DNA of 64,000 nucleotides from NCBI RefSeq assembly GCF_030056665.1, contig NZ_JASHIG010000023.1. One strand, given 5' to 3'. This document shows, in pieces, positions 49,821 through 58,735 of this stretch; the first letter of the stretch is position 1; each line of letters begins with the position of its first letter. A program made the position numbers and the translations under genes. The stretch is from Flectobacillus roseus (GTDB lineage Bacteria > Bacteroidota > Bacteroidia > Cytophagales > Spirosomataceae). A model generated the notes under the pieces. The model searched no databases and was not told the origin of the DNA. It saw only the letters and a list, made by a program, of their open reading frames with translations.

Positions 49821-50558
49821 ATGAAATTAAGTGTAGTTATCCCTGCATACAACGAAGAGGAATCTATTCCTGAAACACTACGAACCCTGTATGCAACACT
49901 AAAAAAATACAATATTGACCACGAAATTTGTGTAACCAACGATAACTCTAAAGACCGTACAGAAGAGGTATTGAAATCCCTACAAACCGAAATTCCAACC
50001 TTGGTATATTTTACCAACAAAGGACCTAATGGTTTTGGGTATGCCGTACGATATGGCTTAGAACGCTTTTCGGGCGACTGTGTGGCTGTCATGATGGCCG
50101 ATATGTCTGATGACCCAGAAGACTTGGTAAAATATTATAATACCATGCTTGAGAAAAACGTAGATGCTGTTTTTGGTAGTCGTTTTATCAAAGGGGGAAA
50201 AGTATATGACTATCCTCGTTTGAAATTATTCATCAACCGCATCGCTAACTTCATCGTTAAGCTTGCTACAGGTATCAAAACCAACGATACGACAAACGCC
50301 TTTAAATTGTACAAGCGTGAAACTATCGAAGGTATTAAACCATTCTTATCTCCACACTTCAATTTAACGGTTGAACTACCGCTAAAGGCATACGTTCGAG
50401 GTTACTCTTATGCGGTTGTACCAAACAGTTGGACCAATCGTAAGTACGGTGAATCAAAGCTTAAAATTAAGGAAATGGGTAGTCGTTATTTCTTTATTTT
50501 ACTTTACTGTATGATCGAGAAGTTTTTCTCTAGAGGAGATTATATGAAGAAGAAATAA
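49821..50558 (+). CDS. Dolichol-phosphate mannose synthase-like glycosyltransferase
   Basis: 245 residues. GT2 fold: VVIPAYNEEESIPETLRTLY, TNDNSKDRT, the acidic MADMSDDPEDLV and GSRFIKGGKVYDYPRLK. It lacks membrane helices and is close to the DPM1 soluble type. Together with the previous gene it looks like a small glycan operon. The end overlaps a terminator that is shared with the convergent membrane gene. Confidence 0.88.
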   Translation: MKLSVVIPAYNEEESIPETLRTLYATLKKYNIDHEICVTNDNSKDRTEEVLKSLQTEIPTLVYFTNKGPNGFGYAVRYGLERFSGDCVAVMMADMSDDPEDLVKYYNTMLEKNVDAVFGSRFIKGGKVYDYPRLKLFINRIANFIVKLATGIKTNDTTNAFKLYKRETIEGIKPFLSPHFNLTVELPLKAYVRGYSYAVVPNSWTNRKYGESKLKIKEMGSRYFFILLYCMIEKFFSRGDYMKKK

Positions 50559-50560
50559 TA

Positions 50561-50602
50561 CAAATAAAAAGGATGAGGCTTATTCCCTCATCCTTTTTAT
50601 TT
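50561..50602. terminator. Bidirectional terminator overlapping a stop codon
   Basis: CAAATAAAAAGGATGAGG / CCTCATCCTTTTTATTTG, 18-bp arms and a short loop. The minus-strand gene's stop codon (50597-50599) lies inside the right arm. Confidence 0.85.
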
Positions 50603-51046
50603 GTGCAAAAGTAATGCTTGTAAAGTACTGAGCTGAAAAAGTGCATACGTAAGTGTAATGCCCCAAAATACAGCAAAAACGCTCATTGTAACTAGGATTC
50701 TAAGCACAGATACCCGAAAAGATAGTGCCAATAATGTGCCTCCTATTGGTGTAAAAAACAAGGGCGTAAAGCATGATATTCCCCAAATACCGACCCTCTT
50801 CCACAATTTTACCGCAAATCTTGTACGGCGAGAAAATAGCTTTGCAGGAGTTTTTCTATATTTTTGTATCAAGCTACGAACACTTGTTCCTATTACCAAG
50901 ACACTGATTACGGTAAGCATCATTCCCAAAATGGTACAAACAGCGGTCTCCCACCACGTCAATTCCAATAATAGTCCCGCAATTGGACCGTTAAAAAATT
51001 TGATTGAAGTAGCCACCATTACCGTAAAATATTTCCCTATGGCCAT
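50597..51046 (-). CDS. Small integral membrane protein
   Basis: 149 residues with about four hydrophobic helices (FFNGPIAGLLLELTWWETAV, GMMLTVISVLVIGTSV, GISCFTPLFFTPIGGTLL, LVTMSVFAVFWGITLTYALF) and a basic loop (RKTPAKLFSRRTRFAVKLWK). Pattern GP-x-G twice recalls small multidrug-export/SNARE-associated-type proteins, but I cannot assign a family. Convergent with the glycosyltransferase, divergent from the Wzi-like gene. Confidence 0.7.
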   Translation of the reverse strand: MAIGKYFTVMVATSIKFFNGPIAGLLLELTWWETAVCTILGMMLTVISVLVIGTSVRSLIQKYRKTPAKLFSRRTRFAVKLWKRVGIWGISCFTPLFFTPIGGTLLALSFRVSVLRILVTMSVFAVFWGITLTYALFQLSTLQALLLHK

Positions 51047-51139
51047 AGCAAAGTAGCAATTTTGATTCGTTACAAAGTTACAACTCTCTCGTCATTTGTT
51101 ATATATAAACCTTAATCTTGTTTCATACAAGCCTTGCTT

Positions 51140-52882
51140 ATGTTCTCTCAACGCCTTCTTGGTTTAATATTCTTCATGTTTGCGGTAATCACTAGCTCCC
51201 AAGCTCAAAGTGTTTTTGTACCCCTCAATGCCGACTATTATGACTTACTCGATCGCTATGAGATTAAATATGGTCGACTCTCAAAAACCTTTCACACAGG
51301 TATAAAACCTTATACCCGTAGAGATATCGCACAATTTATCGAAACCATTGCCCAAGACACAAGTCTTCATGCCGATGCGATTGACCAATTTAATTTTAAT
51401 TATTTCAAAGATGATAATTGGGAGTGGGTCTCTGAAGAAACAGATAGTAGTAAAAAATCATTATGGAAATATTTTTATAAAAAACCTTCTGACGCATATT
51501 CTGTCCACAATGAAGATATAGATATCCATATCAACCCTGTTATGAATGTCCAGATTGGCTCGGTATCGGGTGGGAATCAATCTTTCTATTCACTCAATAC
51601 GCGTGGCATCGAAATTCGAGGGATGATTAATAGCAAAATTGGTTTTTATACTTATATGACTGATAATATCTCAAGAATACCAGATTATATTAAAGGATAT
51701 GCCGATTATATTAACCAAAATACGCCAACAACTGCTACTCAAATTGCAGGAATGCCTGGGGAAGGTTTGACAAAATACTTTAAAAAAGACCCTCTCACCA
51801 CAGATTTCTTTTCTGCTCGTGCTTATTTAACTTTTCAGGCTACCAAAAATATAGGTATCCAATTTGGGCATGATAAAAATATTATTGGTAATGGGTTTCG
51901 TTCGATGATTCTTTCAGATAATGCGGCACCTTATCTGTTTTTAAAACTTACCACTCAAATTGGGGCATTTCAATATCAGAATCTATTTGCCGAACTGATC
52001 AACCCTGGCCGTATTTCTCCAGACCAAACCTTCCCTAAAAAATACATGGCGATGCACCACCTTAGTATTAATGTGACGCCAAAACTAAATATTGGATTGA
52101 CAGAAAGTGTCATTTTTAAAAGAGATAGCACAAATGGCGTGGGAGGCTTTGAACTGAATTATCTCAACCCTGTTATTTTTTATCGATTTGTAGAAAGTTT
52201 TCAAGGAAGTGGCGATAACGCATTGGTAGGACTTGATTTTAAATACAATTTTGCCAAAAAATTCTCTTTATATGGACAATTTATGTTAGATGAATTTATC
52301 ATAAAGGAGATTTTTTCAAATACTGGCTCATGGACGAACAAATACGGAGCACAGTTGGGACTCAAGTATATCGACGTATTGGGAATCAAACATTTGGATT
52401 ATCAAGGCGAGTACAATCTAGCAAGACCTTACACTTACAGTCATAGTTACACAGGTCTCAGTTATTCACATTATAATCAAGCACTTGCACATCCATTAGG
52501 TGCCAATTTTTATGAATGGACTCACACCTTACGAGCTCAACCTATGCCCAAATTGCAGTTGGTAAGTAGGTTGATTTTTGCCAGCTATGGCGACGATAGC
52601 AATGGTACCAACTGGGGAAGAAATATTCTATTGGATTACAATTCTAGAAGTAGATGGGTTTTATACAAAGATGACGAAGGTAATACCTTGGGGCAAGGAG
52701 TTGCTTCACAGCATTTGACTTTTGATATAAGAGCTTCGTATCAGTTCAAACACAACTTCTTTGTTGATTTGCATTATTTACATAGGGATTTTAAAAGTCA
52801 ACAAAGTAATCTTAATAATGTCACCAATCTGCTCTCGATTGGTCTTCGTTGGAATACTGCCGATAGAGGACAATATTATTAG
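51140..52882 (+). CDS. Capsule assembly Wzi-family outer-membrane protein
   Basis: 580 residues from ATG 51140; a TTG two codons earlier is unlikely. Signal peptide 1-23 (FAVITSSQAQ). Beta-barrel with FVPLNADYYDLLDRYEIKYG at the mature start and FGHDKNIIGNGFRSMILSDN, RFVESFQGSGDN and GEYNLARPYTYSH motifs of the Wzi/CapsuleW family. In the outer membrane such proteins anchor or help assemble surface polysaccharide, in line with the glycan genes upstream. Confidence 0.88.
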   Translation: MFSQRLLGLIFFMFAVITSSQAQSVFVPLNADYYDLLDRYEIKYGRLSKTFHTGIKPYTRRDIAQFIETIAQDTSLHADAIDQFNFNYFKDDNWEWVSEETDSSKKSLWKYFYKKPSDAYSVHNEDIDIHINPVMNVQIGSVSGGNQSFYSLNTRGIEIRGMINSKIGFYTYMTDNISRIPDYIKGYADYINQNTPTTATQIAGMPGEGLTKYFKKDPLTTDFFSARAYLTFQATKNIGIQFGHDKNIIGNGFRSMILSDNAAPYLFLKLTTQIGAFQYQNLFAELINPGRISPDQTFPKKYMAMHHLSINVTPKLNIGLTESVIFKRDSTNGVGGFELNYLNPVIFYRFVESFQGSGDNALVGLDFKYNFAKKFSLYGQFMLDEFIIKEIFSNTGSWTNKYGAQLGLKYIDVLGIKHLDYQGEYNLARPYTYSHSYTGLSYSHYNQALAHPLGANFYEWTHTLRAQPMPKLQLVSRLIFASYGDDSNGTNWGRNILLDYNSRSRWVLYKDDEGNTLGQGVASQHLTFDIRASYQFKHNFFVDLHYLHRDFKSQQSNLNNVTNLLSIGLRWNTADRGQYY

Positions 52883-53064
52883 GTCTGATTACGCTTTAAG
52901 CAATAAGGCATTAGACAGTCATAACAACATATTTCTATTATTTCCAAAAACATATTTAGACTTTTAGAAGCTATTTAAACTTTATGATTTGGGGAAAGGG
53001 AAAGTAAGGATGCATGAGGTAAAGCTACTATTATTGCTAGTTCTTGACCAACCATTCCACTTAG

Positions 53065-53084
53065 CGGGTGAATTTATTCACCCG
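53065..53084. repeat. Tight palindrome CGGGTGAAT-TT-ATTCACCCG
   Basis: 9-bp perfect arms and a 2-nt centre just past the GHL10 gene stop. No T run, so not a standard terminator. May be a REP-like element. Confidence 0.5.
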
Positions 53085-53096
53085 TGACCAAAAATA

Positions 53097-54626
53097 CTAC
53101 CGCGTCTCTCCATAATTTACAACAACCATTGTGGGTGTTGATTCATTGTGTAAGCGATCGAAGGAAGTGACGGCATATACATAGCCTCTGGCTCTTTCTG
53201 AGGTATAATCTAAAAACGAAACATCTCTTCCGACATAAAGAATTTTATCAACTCGGTAAAGATTAATCTTTTCTGCTTTTTCAAATCTGTAAACGGCAAA
53301 ATACACATTCTCATTACCATCTGAGGCCTTTTCCCCTGGTTGCCACACCAATTTGTTCATTCCATTATCTTTCAAAGCAATAACTCTTTGCGGTGGTTTA
53401 GGAGCAATGCTATCTTTCCATCTCATAGGAGGAATAATAGCAGGATAATGATATAGCGATGCTCGGAGGGAATCTTGAATGCCACCATAATTTTCAGTTA
53501 GGCACTTCGAACTAAAAAACATACCTCCTTGAATATTTGCATTATTTCTGTCCAAACGAAGTTGACTTGTAGCCTCGGCGTTGTTCCAGCCTGACTTGAT
53601 TTTATAGATACCATGTCCGATATACAAATGACGCCCATAGGTATGTTGGCTCCACCAGTCAATGAGTACTTTGTAAGGAACTTTAGGATGGCTGCGCTCA
53701 AAATATACCTGTGGCACAATATAGTCTACCCAACCTTTTTCAATCCATTTACGAGTATCTGCATAAAGTGTTTGATACGAGGTCGTCCCAGCTTGGGTTT
53801 TGGAGCCTACTTTCACGATAGGGCTATAGTTTTGCCAAACACCAAATGGGCTGACACCATATTTTACATAAGGCTTTACGCGTTTAATCGCCTCTCCTAT
53901 TTGTTGAATCAAAATATCGGTATTACTTCTTCTCCAATCTTCGATATTTCTATAGCCTGCACCATATTTCCGAAAAGTATCGAAGTCATTTAATTGTTGG
54001 CCAGGCACAGGATATGGATAGAAATAGTCGTCAAAATGAATACCATCGACATCGTAGTTTTTTACAATTTCAACCACCACTTGCACAATATAATCACGTA
54101 CTTCGGGGATACCGAAGTTCAATACTTTTTGACCATCATACTGAATCATCCATTCGGGTTTGGTCATACTAATATGCTCAGGCATAATAGAGCCAGCCCT
54201 TTTGAAGGTAGCACGATTGAGGTTTAGCCACGCATGAAACTCCAAGTTTCGAGCATGCGCCTCTTGAATCATAAAATCTAAGGGATCGTAAAATGGGGAA
54301 GGAAATTTACCTTGAGTTCCTGTCAAAAACTCAGACCAAGGCTCTAAACCTTTGGCATAATAGGCATCGCAGGCATCACGAACCTGAACCATCACAGCAT
54401 TCATGTTTGAGCGTTTGTGCTCATCCAGAATTCTAATGAAATCTCTTTTTTGTTCCTCTGAATTATATTGCCCTTTTCGGGGCCAGTCTATGTTGTCGAC
54501 AGTAGCTATCCAAACAGCTCTGAACTCATATTTAGAAGTCAACTCTGCGGTTCCATTTTGTTGAGAATGGCAGCTAGAACATATTAAAACACAAAATAGA
54601 CATACATGGAAAATAATCTTATACAT
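53097..54626 (-). CDS. GHL10 (DUF187) family glycoside hydrolase-like lipoprotein
   Basis: 509 residues from ATG 54626 (earlier in-frame starts at 54632 and a GTG at 54656 are possible). Lipobox LICSSC (Cys17), so anchored to the outer membrane. The TIM-barrel domain (about 30-340) begins EFRAVWIATVDNIDWPRKGQ and contains GIHFDDYFYPYP, signatures of GHL10. A fibronectin-like C-terminal domain (about 415-505) follows. Probably cuts peptidoglycan-related or exopolysaccharide glycan; exact substrate unknown. Confidence 0.9.
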   Translation of the reverse strand: MYKIIFHVCLFCVLICSSCHSQQNGTAELTSKYEFRAVWIATVDNIDWPRKGQYNSEEQKRDFIRILDEHKRSNMNAVMVQVRDACDAYYAKGLEPWSEFLTGTQGKFPSPFYDPLDFMIQEAHARNLEFHAWLNLNRATFKRAGSIMPEHISMTKPEWMIQYDGQKVLNFGIPEVRDYIVQVVVEIVKNYDVDGIHFDDYFYPYPVPGQQLNDFDTFRKYGAGYRNIEDWRRSNTDILIQQIGEAIKRVKPYVKYGVSPFGVWQNYSPIVKVGSKTQAGTTSYQTLYADTRKWIEKGWVDYIVPQVYFERSHPKVPYKVLIDWWSQHTYGRHLYIGHGIYKIKSGWNNAEATSQLRLDRNNANIQGGMFFSSKCLTENYGGIQDSLRASLYHYPAIIPPMRWKDSIAPKPPQRVIALKDNGMNKLVWQPGEKASDGNENVYFAVYRFEKAEKINLYRVDKILYVGRDVSFLDYTSERARGYVYAVTSFDRLHNESTPTMVVVNYGETR

Positions 54627-54656
54627 ACACATTCCAAAACTCTTACTCGGTGCCAC

Positions 54657-54882
54657 GTAAGCAACTCTTTTTAGTATTTTAAATCAAAAATAAGGATATA
54701 CTATTCAATTTCAGTCAAAGAATTGTGGCAGGAATGCTAGTTGAGAGATGGTGGCTTAGTTAGAAAAAATCCTCAACAGCATTATTTTGCAAGTTATTCA
54801 TAAAATATCAGAATCTTATCCTTTCTTGATTCAATGGCAGAATTTATCATCCCCTGTAGGATTAAAATGAGTAAATGGCAAT
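54657..54882. other. Intergenic region without recognised features
   Basis: AT-rich gap between the GHL10 gene and the terminator of the response-regulator gene. I see no reading frame or inverted repeat of note. Confidence 0.4.
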
Positions 54883-54912
54883 AAAAAAGTCCTCTCACAA
54901 TGAGAGGACTTC
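54883..54912 (-). terminator. Rho-independent terminator of response regulator
   Basis: AAAAAAGTCCTCTCA / TGAGAGGACT with a 3-nt loop; T run on the minus strand. Confidence 0.88.
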
Positions 54913-54950
54913 TGTCATATTTTTAAGAAAAATATCTTACGCCATTACCT

Positions 54951-55646
54951 TTAAGAATCTACCGAAAACATATAACCGACACCTTTGAGTGTTTTGATGT
55001 AGTATTCAGGGATTTTTTCACGTAGCTTTCTAATGTGAACATCGACAGTTCTTTCCACTACGTAAACATCGCTACCCCAAACTTTTTCCAACAGTTCATC
55101 ACGACTAAATACTTTGTTGGGATGATGAGCAAGAAACGACAATAATTCAAATTCTTTTTTAGGCATTACCAAAGACTTACCGTCGTTGAGTACTGTGTAA
55201 TTTACTCGGTTGATAAAAAGTGAGCCTATCTCTAATTTATCTTCAGCTTCTGACTGCTGCGAATCTCTTCTCAAAAGTGCTTTCAAACGACTTAGCAAAG
55301 CACGAGGTTTGATGGGTTTTACAACATAATCATCTGCACCGACATCAAAAGCCGCTACTTCAGTGTATTCCTCAGCACGAGCGGTCAAAAACAGGATGTA
55401 GGTATCTTTAAACTCCGACAGCAATCTCAATTGACGAGCCGTTTCGATTCCATCCATTTTTGGCATCATCACATCGAGCAAAATCAAATCTGGTTTAAAT
55501 TTTTTTGCCACCTCCAAGGCTTGAAGTCCGTCTGTTGCCGAAGCTGTGTCAAATCCTTCTTTGGTAAGGTTGTACTCTAATAGCTCAATAATATCTGGGT
55601 CGTCGTCGACCAAAAGGATTTTGGGAGTTGGTAGCGTATTGCTCAT
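54951..55646 (-). CDS. OmpR/PhoB-type response regulator
   Basis: 231 residues from ATG 55646 (MSNTLPTPKILLVDDD); a longer reading adds 18 residues. Receiver domain 9-125 with acidic pocket Asp14-Asp16, phospho-Asp58 (LLLDVMMP) and Lys in VVKPIKP, followed by the winged-helix effector domain 140-230 (VWGSDVYVVERTVDVHIRKLREKI). No histidine kinase is adjacent, so it is an orphan here, as is common for the Bacteroidota PhoB-like regulator. Own terminator. Confidence 0.93.
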   Translation of the reverse strand: MSNTLPTPKILLVDDDPDIIELLEYNLTKEGFDTASATDGLQALEVAKKFKPDLILLDVMMPKMDGIETARQLRLLSEFKDTYILFLTARAEEYTEVAAFDVGADDYVVKPIKPRALLSRLKALLRRDSQQSEAEDKLEIGSLFINRVNYTVLNDGKSLVMPKKEFELLSFLAHHPNKVFSRDELLEKVWGSDVYVVERTVDVHIRKLREKIPEYYIKTLKGVGYMFSVDS

Positions 55647-55828
55647 ATATTTGATAATTAGTCGTTGAGCGAAAGTATCATTACTCAACAAAATCAACAC
55701 ACTGGATGCAATTAATTAAAAATTAATCCAATATTACCCCAGCATTAAGTGTCATTAAGTAACGCGGCTAATAACTACTTGCACTCAAAAGCCAATACAA
55801 AATTAGTTATCTCAATATTAAGGAATTG

Positions 55829-56650
55829 TTAATTCTCACGAACCCTATATATTTCACCCTGTTCGTTGGTGATAATTACTACATTTTCATCTAAAAATGC
55901 TATAGATTCGGTCTGTTTATGTGGGAATTTTATACAGTAAAGCGGGTTCGAAAAGTCAATTTGGTGTTCTATAATTCTAAAATAATAAATCTTTCCATAA
56001 CTTATTAACACAAATTTATTTTTCTGTTGATTAATAGCTGCTCCCGTAATTGGCGTCCTCAAATTGATATGCGCTTTGAGCTGTAAAGTATCAGCATTAA
56101 TACCTATTTTTCTCACAAATAAATCTGTTCCTGATTTATCCCAGTTTTTGGTAAAAATATAAATAGAGTCCTGTACCACAAACATAGCCTCCGCATCTGG
56201 AACATATTGTTTGTCAGGATAATATATCGGAATTCTTTGCAAAACAGCATCTATCTTTTTATCTATTTTATAGACACATAAATCTTGACGCCGATGTGAA
56301 TTATTACCTATGTCACCTACATAAATATCCCCTTGCTCATCGGCTGACATATCTTCCCAATCTATATTTTTAGCCTGAGAAATAGGATAGGTATTCAGTA
56401 ACTTTCCAGACAAATCTATTTGATAAATGTGGAGCGAACCACCACTATCATTATGAGTCAGTAAGGTTGAATCTTGAGTTCGATAGACCAATCCTGAACT
56501 CTCATTGACTTGCTTAGGAAGATGCCCTATTCTCTCAACTTTCAAGTGTTTCTTTCCCTTCTGAAACCCTAGTTCATGAACATCATAATGGTAACTTGCT
56601 AAGGATGCTTTGAGGTTAAATAAGAACCATAGAATTTTGTATTTGAGCAT
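55829..56650 (-). CDS. Beta-propeller-like protein of unknown function
   Basis: 273 residues. An N-terminal hydrophobic stretch (5-15) may act as a signal or anchor. Repeated beta-sheet blades: SSGLVYRTQDSTLLTHNDSG, IDWEDMSADEQGDIYVGDIGNNSHRR, DAEAMFVVQDSIYIFTKNW, TESIAFLDENVVIITNEQG. The DWEDM...YVGDIGNN signature occurs in secreted propeller proteins next to nucleases and hydrolases. No catalytic residues can be named. Divergent from the AI-2E family gene. Confidence 0.65.
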   Translation of the reverse strand: MLKYKILWFLFNLKASLASYHYDVHELGFQKGKKHLKVERIGHLPKQVNESSGLVYRTQDSTLLTHNDSGGSLHIYQIDLSGKLLNTYPISQAKNIDWEDMSADEQGDIYVGDIGNNSHRRQDLCVYKIDKKIDAVLQRIPIYYPDKQYVPDAEAMFVVQDSIYIFTKNWDKSGTDLFVRKIGINADTLQLKAHINLRTPITGAAINQQKNKFVLISYGKIYYFRIIEHQIDFSNPLYCIKFPHKQTESIAFLDENVVIITNEQGEIYRVREN

Positions 56651-56778
56651 AAATGGATTGTGTGTAATTTTTAGGTTCTCAATAATAAAACTAGCTATTT
56701 TCAGTTTTTTAAGTATTTTTGAAGATAAGGTTTATCTCTTTTTATTCTCAGGCATCGACAAGACTATAACCCATTGCT

Positions 56779-57864
56779 ATGTTATCAGACTTCAAACTTC
56801 CTCAATCTATCAAATTGCTCGTTGGTCTCCTAACGGTATCGATTATCGTTTGGTGGATGTATCTTTTACAAGAAATCCTTATTTTGATTTCGTTTTCGGT
56901 GCTATTTTCGATGTTGTTATATCCTTTATGTCATCGACTTGAAAAATGGCATTTTCCTCGAACCTTGGCCATCTTTGTTTGTCTATTGGTTACACTTGCC
57001 ATCATGGCTGGGGGCGTTAGCCTAATTGCCCTGCAAATTGCCGATTTTTCAGATACCTTTCCTACTTTTCTGAAAAAAGGCGAAACATTCATTAATGAAC
57101 TGCAATCTTGGGCGTCACATAACTTACATATTAGCCGTAAGAAACAAGTAACAGAGCTTCGTAATCAGTCGTTGACTTTGCTCAAAAATAGTGGCAATAT
57201 CATTACTAACGCTTTGGGCACAACGCTCAACTCGCTATCATCAGCGATGTTGATTCCTATTTTTGTATTTTTCTTTTTACTCTATCGCGACTTTTTCCGT
57301 CGTTTCTTTTATCTAGCTTTTGGTAGAGGAAATCGAAAAAAGATAGACCTCGTTTGTAGCAGAATTTATACGGTAGTCCAGAGTTATTTGCTGGGGTTAT
57401 TTACCGTAATTTTGATTGTGGCAGCACTCAACACCTTGGGACTTTGGCTACTTGATATCGAATATGCTATTTTCTTCGGAACACTTGCGGCGTTCTTATT
57501 ATTGATTCCCTACATCGGTATCATGATAGGCTCAATTTTGCCTATGTTGATGGCGCTTATCACCAAAGATTCGCCCATGTATGCTGTGGGTGTGGCAGGA
57601 GTATTTTTGTTTGTACAGTTTTTGGAAGGGAACTTCATTACACCTCATATAGTAGGCTCAAAAGTAAGTATCAATCCACTAGCAGCTATGATTGCTTTGA
57701 TTTTGGGTGGTCAACTTTGGGGTATTTCGGGTTTGGTGCTGGCATTGCCGTTCATTGCGATACTCAAGGTGGTATTTGACAATATCGATTCCCTCAAGCA
57801 TTATGGTTACCTGCTAGGCGAAGCCGAAATTCATCATAAAGGCGGGGGAAGGATTTTAGGCTAG
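56779..57864 (+). CDS. AI-2E family transporter
   Basis: 361 residues, about eight membrane helices in the family order (TM pair 15-55, 70-95, then 145-175, 215-340), with the signature GNFITPHIVGSKVSINPLAAM near 290-310. The protein family includes the E. coli autoinducer-2 exporter and Na+/H+ antiporters; which function applies here is open. A palindromic element begins directly after its stop (57866). Confidence 0.88.
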   Translation: MLSDFKLPQSIKLLVGLLTVSIIVWWMYLLQEILILISFSVLFSMLLYPLCHRLEKWHFPRTLAIFVCLLVTLAIMAGGVSLIALQIADFSDTFPTFLKKGETFINELQSWASHNLHISRKKQVTELRNQSLTLLKNSGNIITNALGTTLNSLSSAMLIPIFVFFFLLYRDFFRRFFYLAFGRGNRKKIDLVCSRIYTVVQSYLLGLFTVILIVAALNTLGLWLLDIEYAIFFGTLAAFLLLIPYIGIMIGSILPMLMALITKDSPMYAVGVAGVFLFVQFLEGNFITPHIVGSKVSINPLAAMIALILGGQLWGISGLVLALPFIAILKVVFDNIDSLKHYGYLLGEAEIHHKGGGRILG

Positions 57865-57865
57865 T

Positions 57866-57925
57866 AGGCACAAAGTGGTTCTATTAATACAGAAATCACT
57901 TTGTGCCTTTGTCACTGTTGCCTTT
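57866..57925 (+). repeat. Inverted-repeat element, AGGCACAAAGTG arms
   Basis: Arms 57866-57877 and 57897-57908 are perfect (12 bp); internal GGTTCTA matches 12068-12074. It starts 1 bp after the AI-2E stop and may serve as its terminator. Confidence 0.7.
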
Positions 57926-57933
57926 GAGCCTTC

Positions 57934-58671
57934 TTACAAACTCAACAACTCCTTAAATCTAATAGCTTGACGGCGAGAAATTTCGATTTTGTCGCCACTC
58001 TCACGAAGGGTTACTTGCAAACCTCCAGAAAACCAAGGCTCGATTTTTTGTATATATTTCAAGTTAATGATATGCTTACGATTGGCACGGAAAAACACTT
58101 TTGGGTCAAGGCGTTCTTCAAGGGCATTCAACGACTTAAGAACTAATGGTTTTTGGTCATCAAAATACAAACGAACGTAATTACCCATTGATTCGAACAA
58201 ACGAACATTTCCTAAGCGAACAAACCAGCACTTTTCGCCATCCTTGACAAAAACTTGATCGTTTTCGCTCAAAACTGATGCACCTTCTTTCGCTGTATCC
58301 GAAATTTGCTTTTGGCGTTCAAACTCCTCCTCAACCTTTTGGATAGCCTCACTTAAACGATGTAGTTCTATTGGTTTGAGAAGATAATCAAGCGCATTAA
58401 ATTCGAATGCTTTAATGGCATATTCGTCGTAAGCTGTCGTAAAAATTACTTCTGGAACATTGCCGTCCAACTCAGCCAATAAGTCGAACCCTGTTTTGCC
58501 AGGCATTTGAATATCCAAAAATAGAAGGTCTGGATGAAGTTCATCAATTAATTGAATCGCTTCGTCGGCATTGGGTGCTTCGCCTACAATATTGATTTTA
58601 GGAAAATTTTCTAGCAAACGTTTCAATTCATTACGTGCTAACCTTTCGTCATCAACTATAATTGCTTTCAT
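57934..58671 (-). CDS. LytTR family response regulator
   Basis: 245 residues. Receiver domain 1-120 with Asp7, Asp8, phospho-Asp53 (LLFLDIQMP) and Lys in LLKPIELH; LytTR DNA-binding domain about 145-243 (VFFRANRKHIINLKYIQKI). Controlled by the histidine kinase encoded 64 bp upstream on the same strand, so a complete two-component system. Targets unknown; LytTR regulators bind paired imperfect repeats, not looked for exhaustively. Confidence 0.95.
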   Translation of the reverse strand: MKAIIVDDERLARNELKRLLENFPKINIVGEAPNADEAIQLIDELHPDLLFLDIQMPGKTGFDLLAELDGNVPEVIFTTAYDEYAIKAFEFNALDYLLKPIELHRLSEAIQKVEEEFERQKQISDTAKEGASVLSENDQVFVKDGEKCWFVRLGNVRLFESMGNYVRLYFDDQKPLVLKSLNALEERLDPKVFFRANRKHIINLKYIQKIEPWFSGGLQVTLRESGDKIEISRRQAIRFKELLSL

Positions 58672-58735
58672 TCGGTTTTGGAGTAATAGCGTTGGATATT
58701 TAAAAAGTATATTACTGAAGACTAATACCTATAGT

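Noticed and set aside
51060..51090. GTTACA words near 51070 as another Crp/Fnr site
   Set aside because: Half-sites are overlapping direct copies, not the spaced palindrome, and no -7 box is at the right distance.
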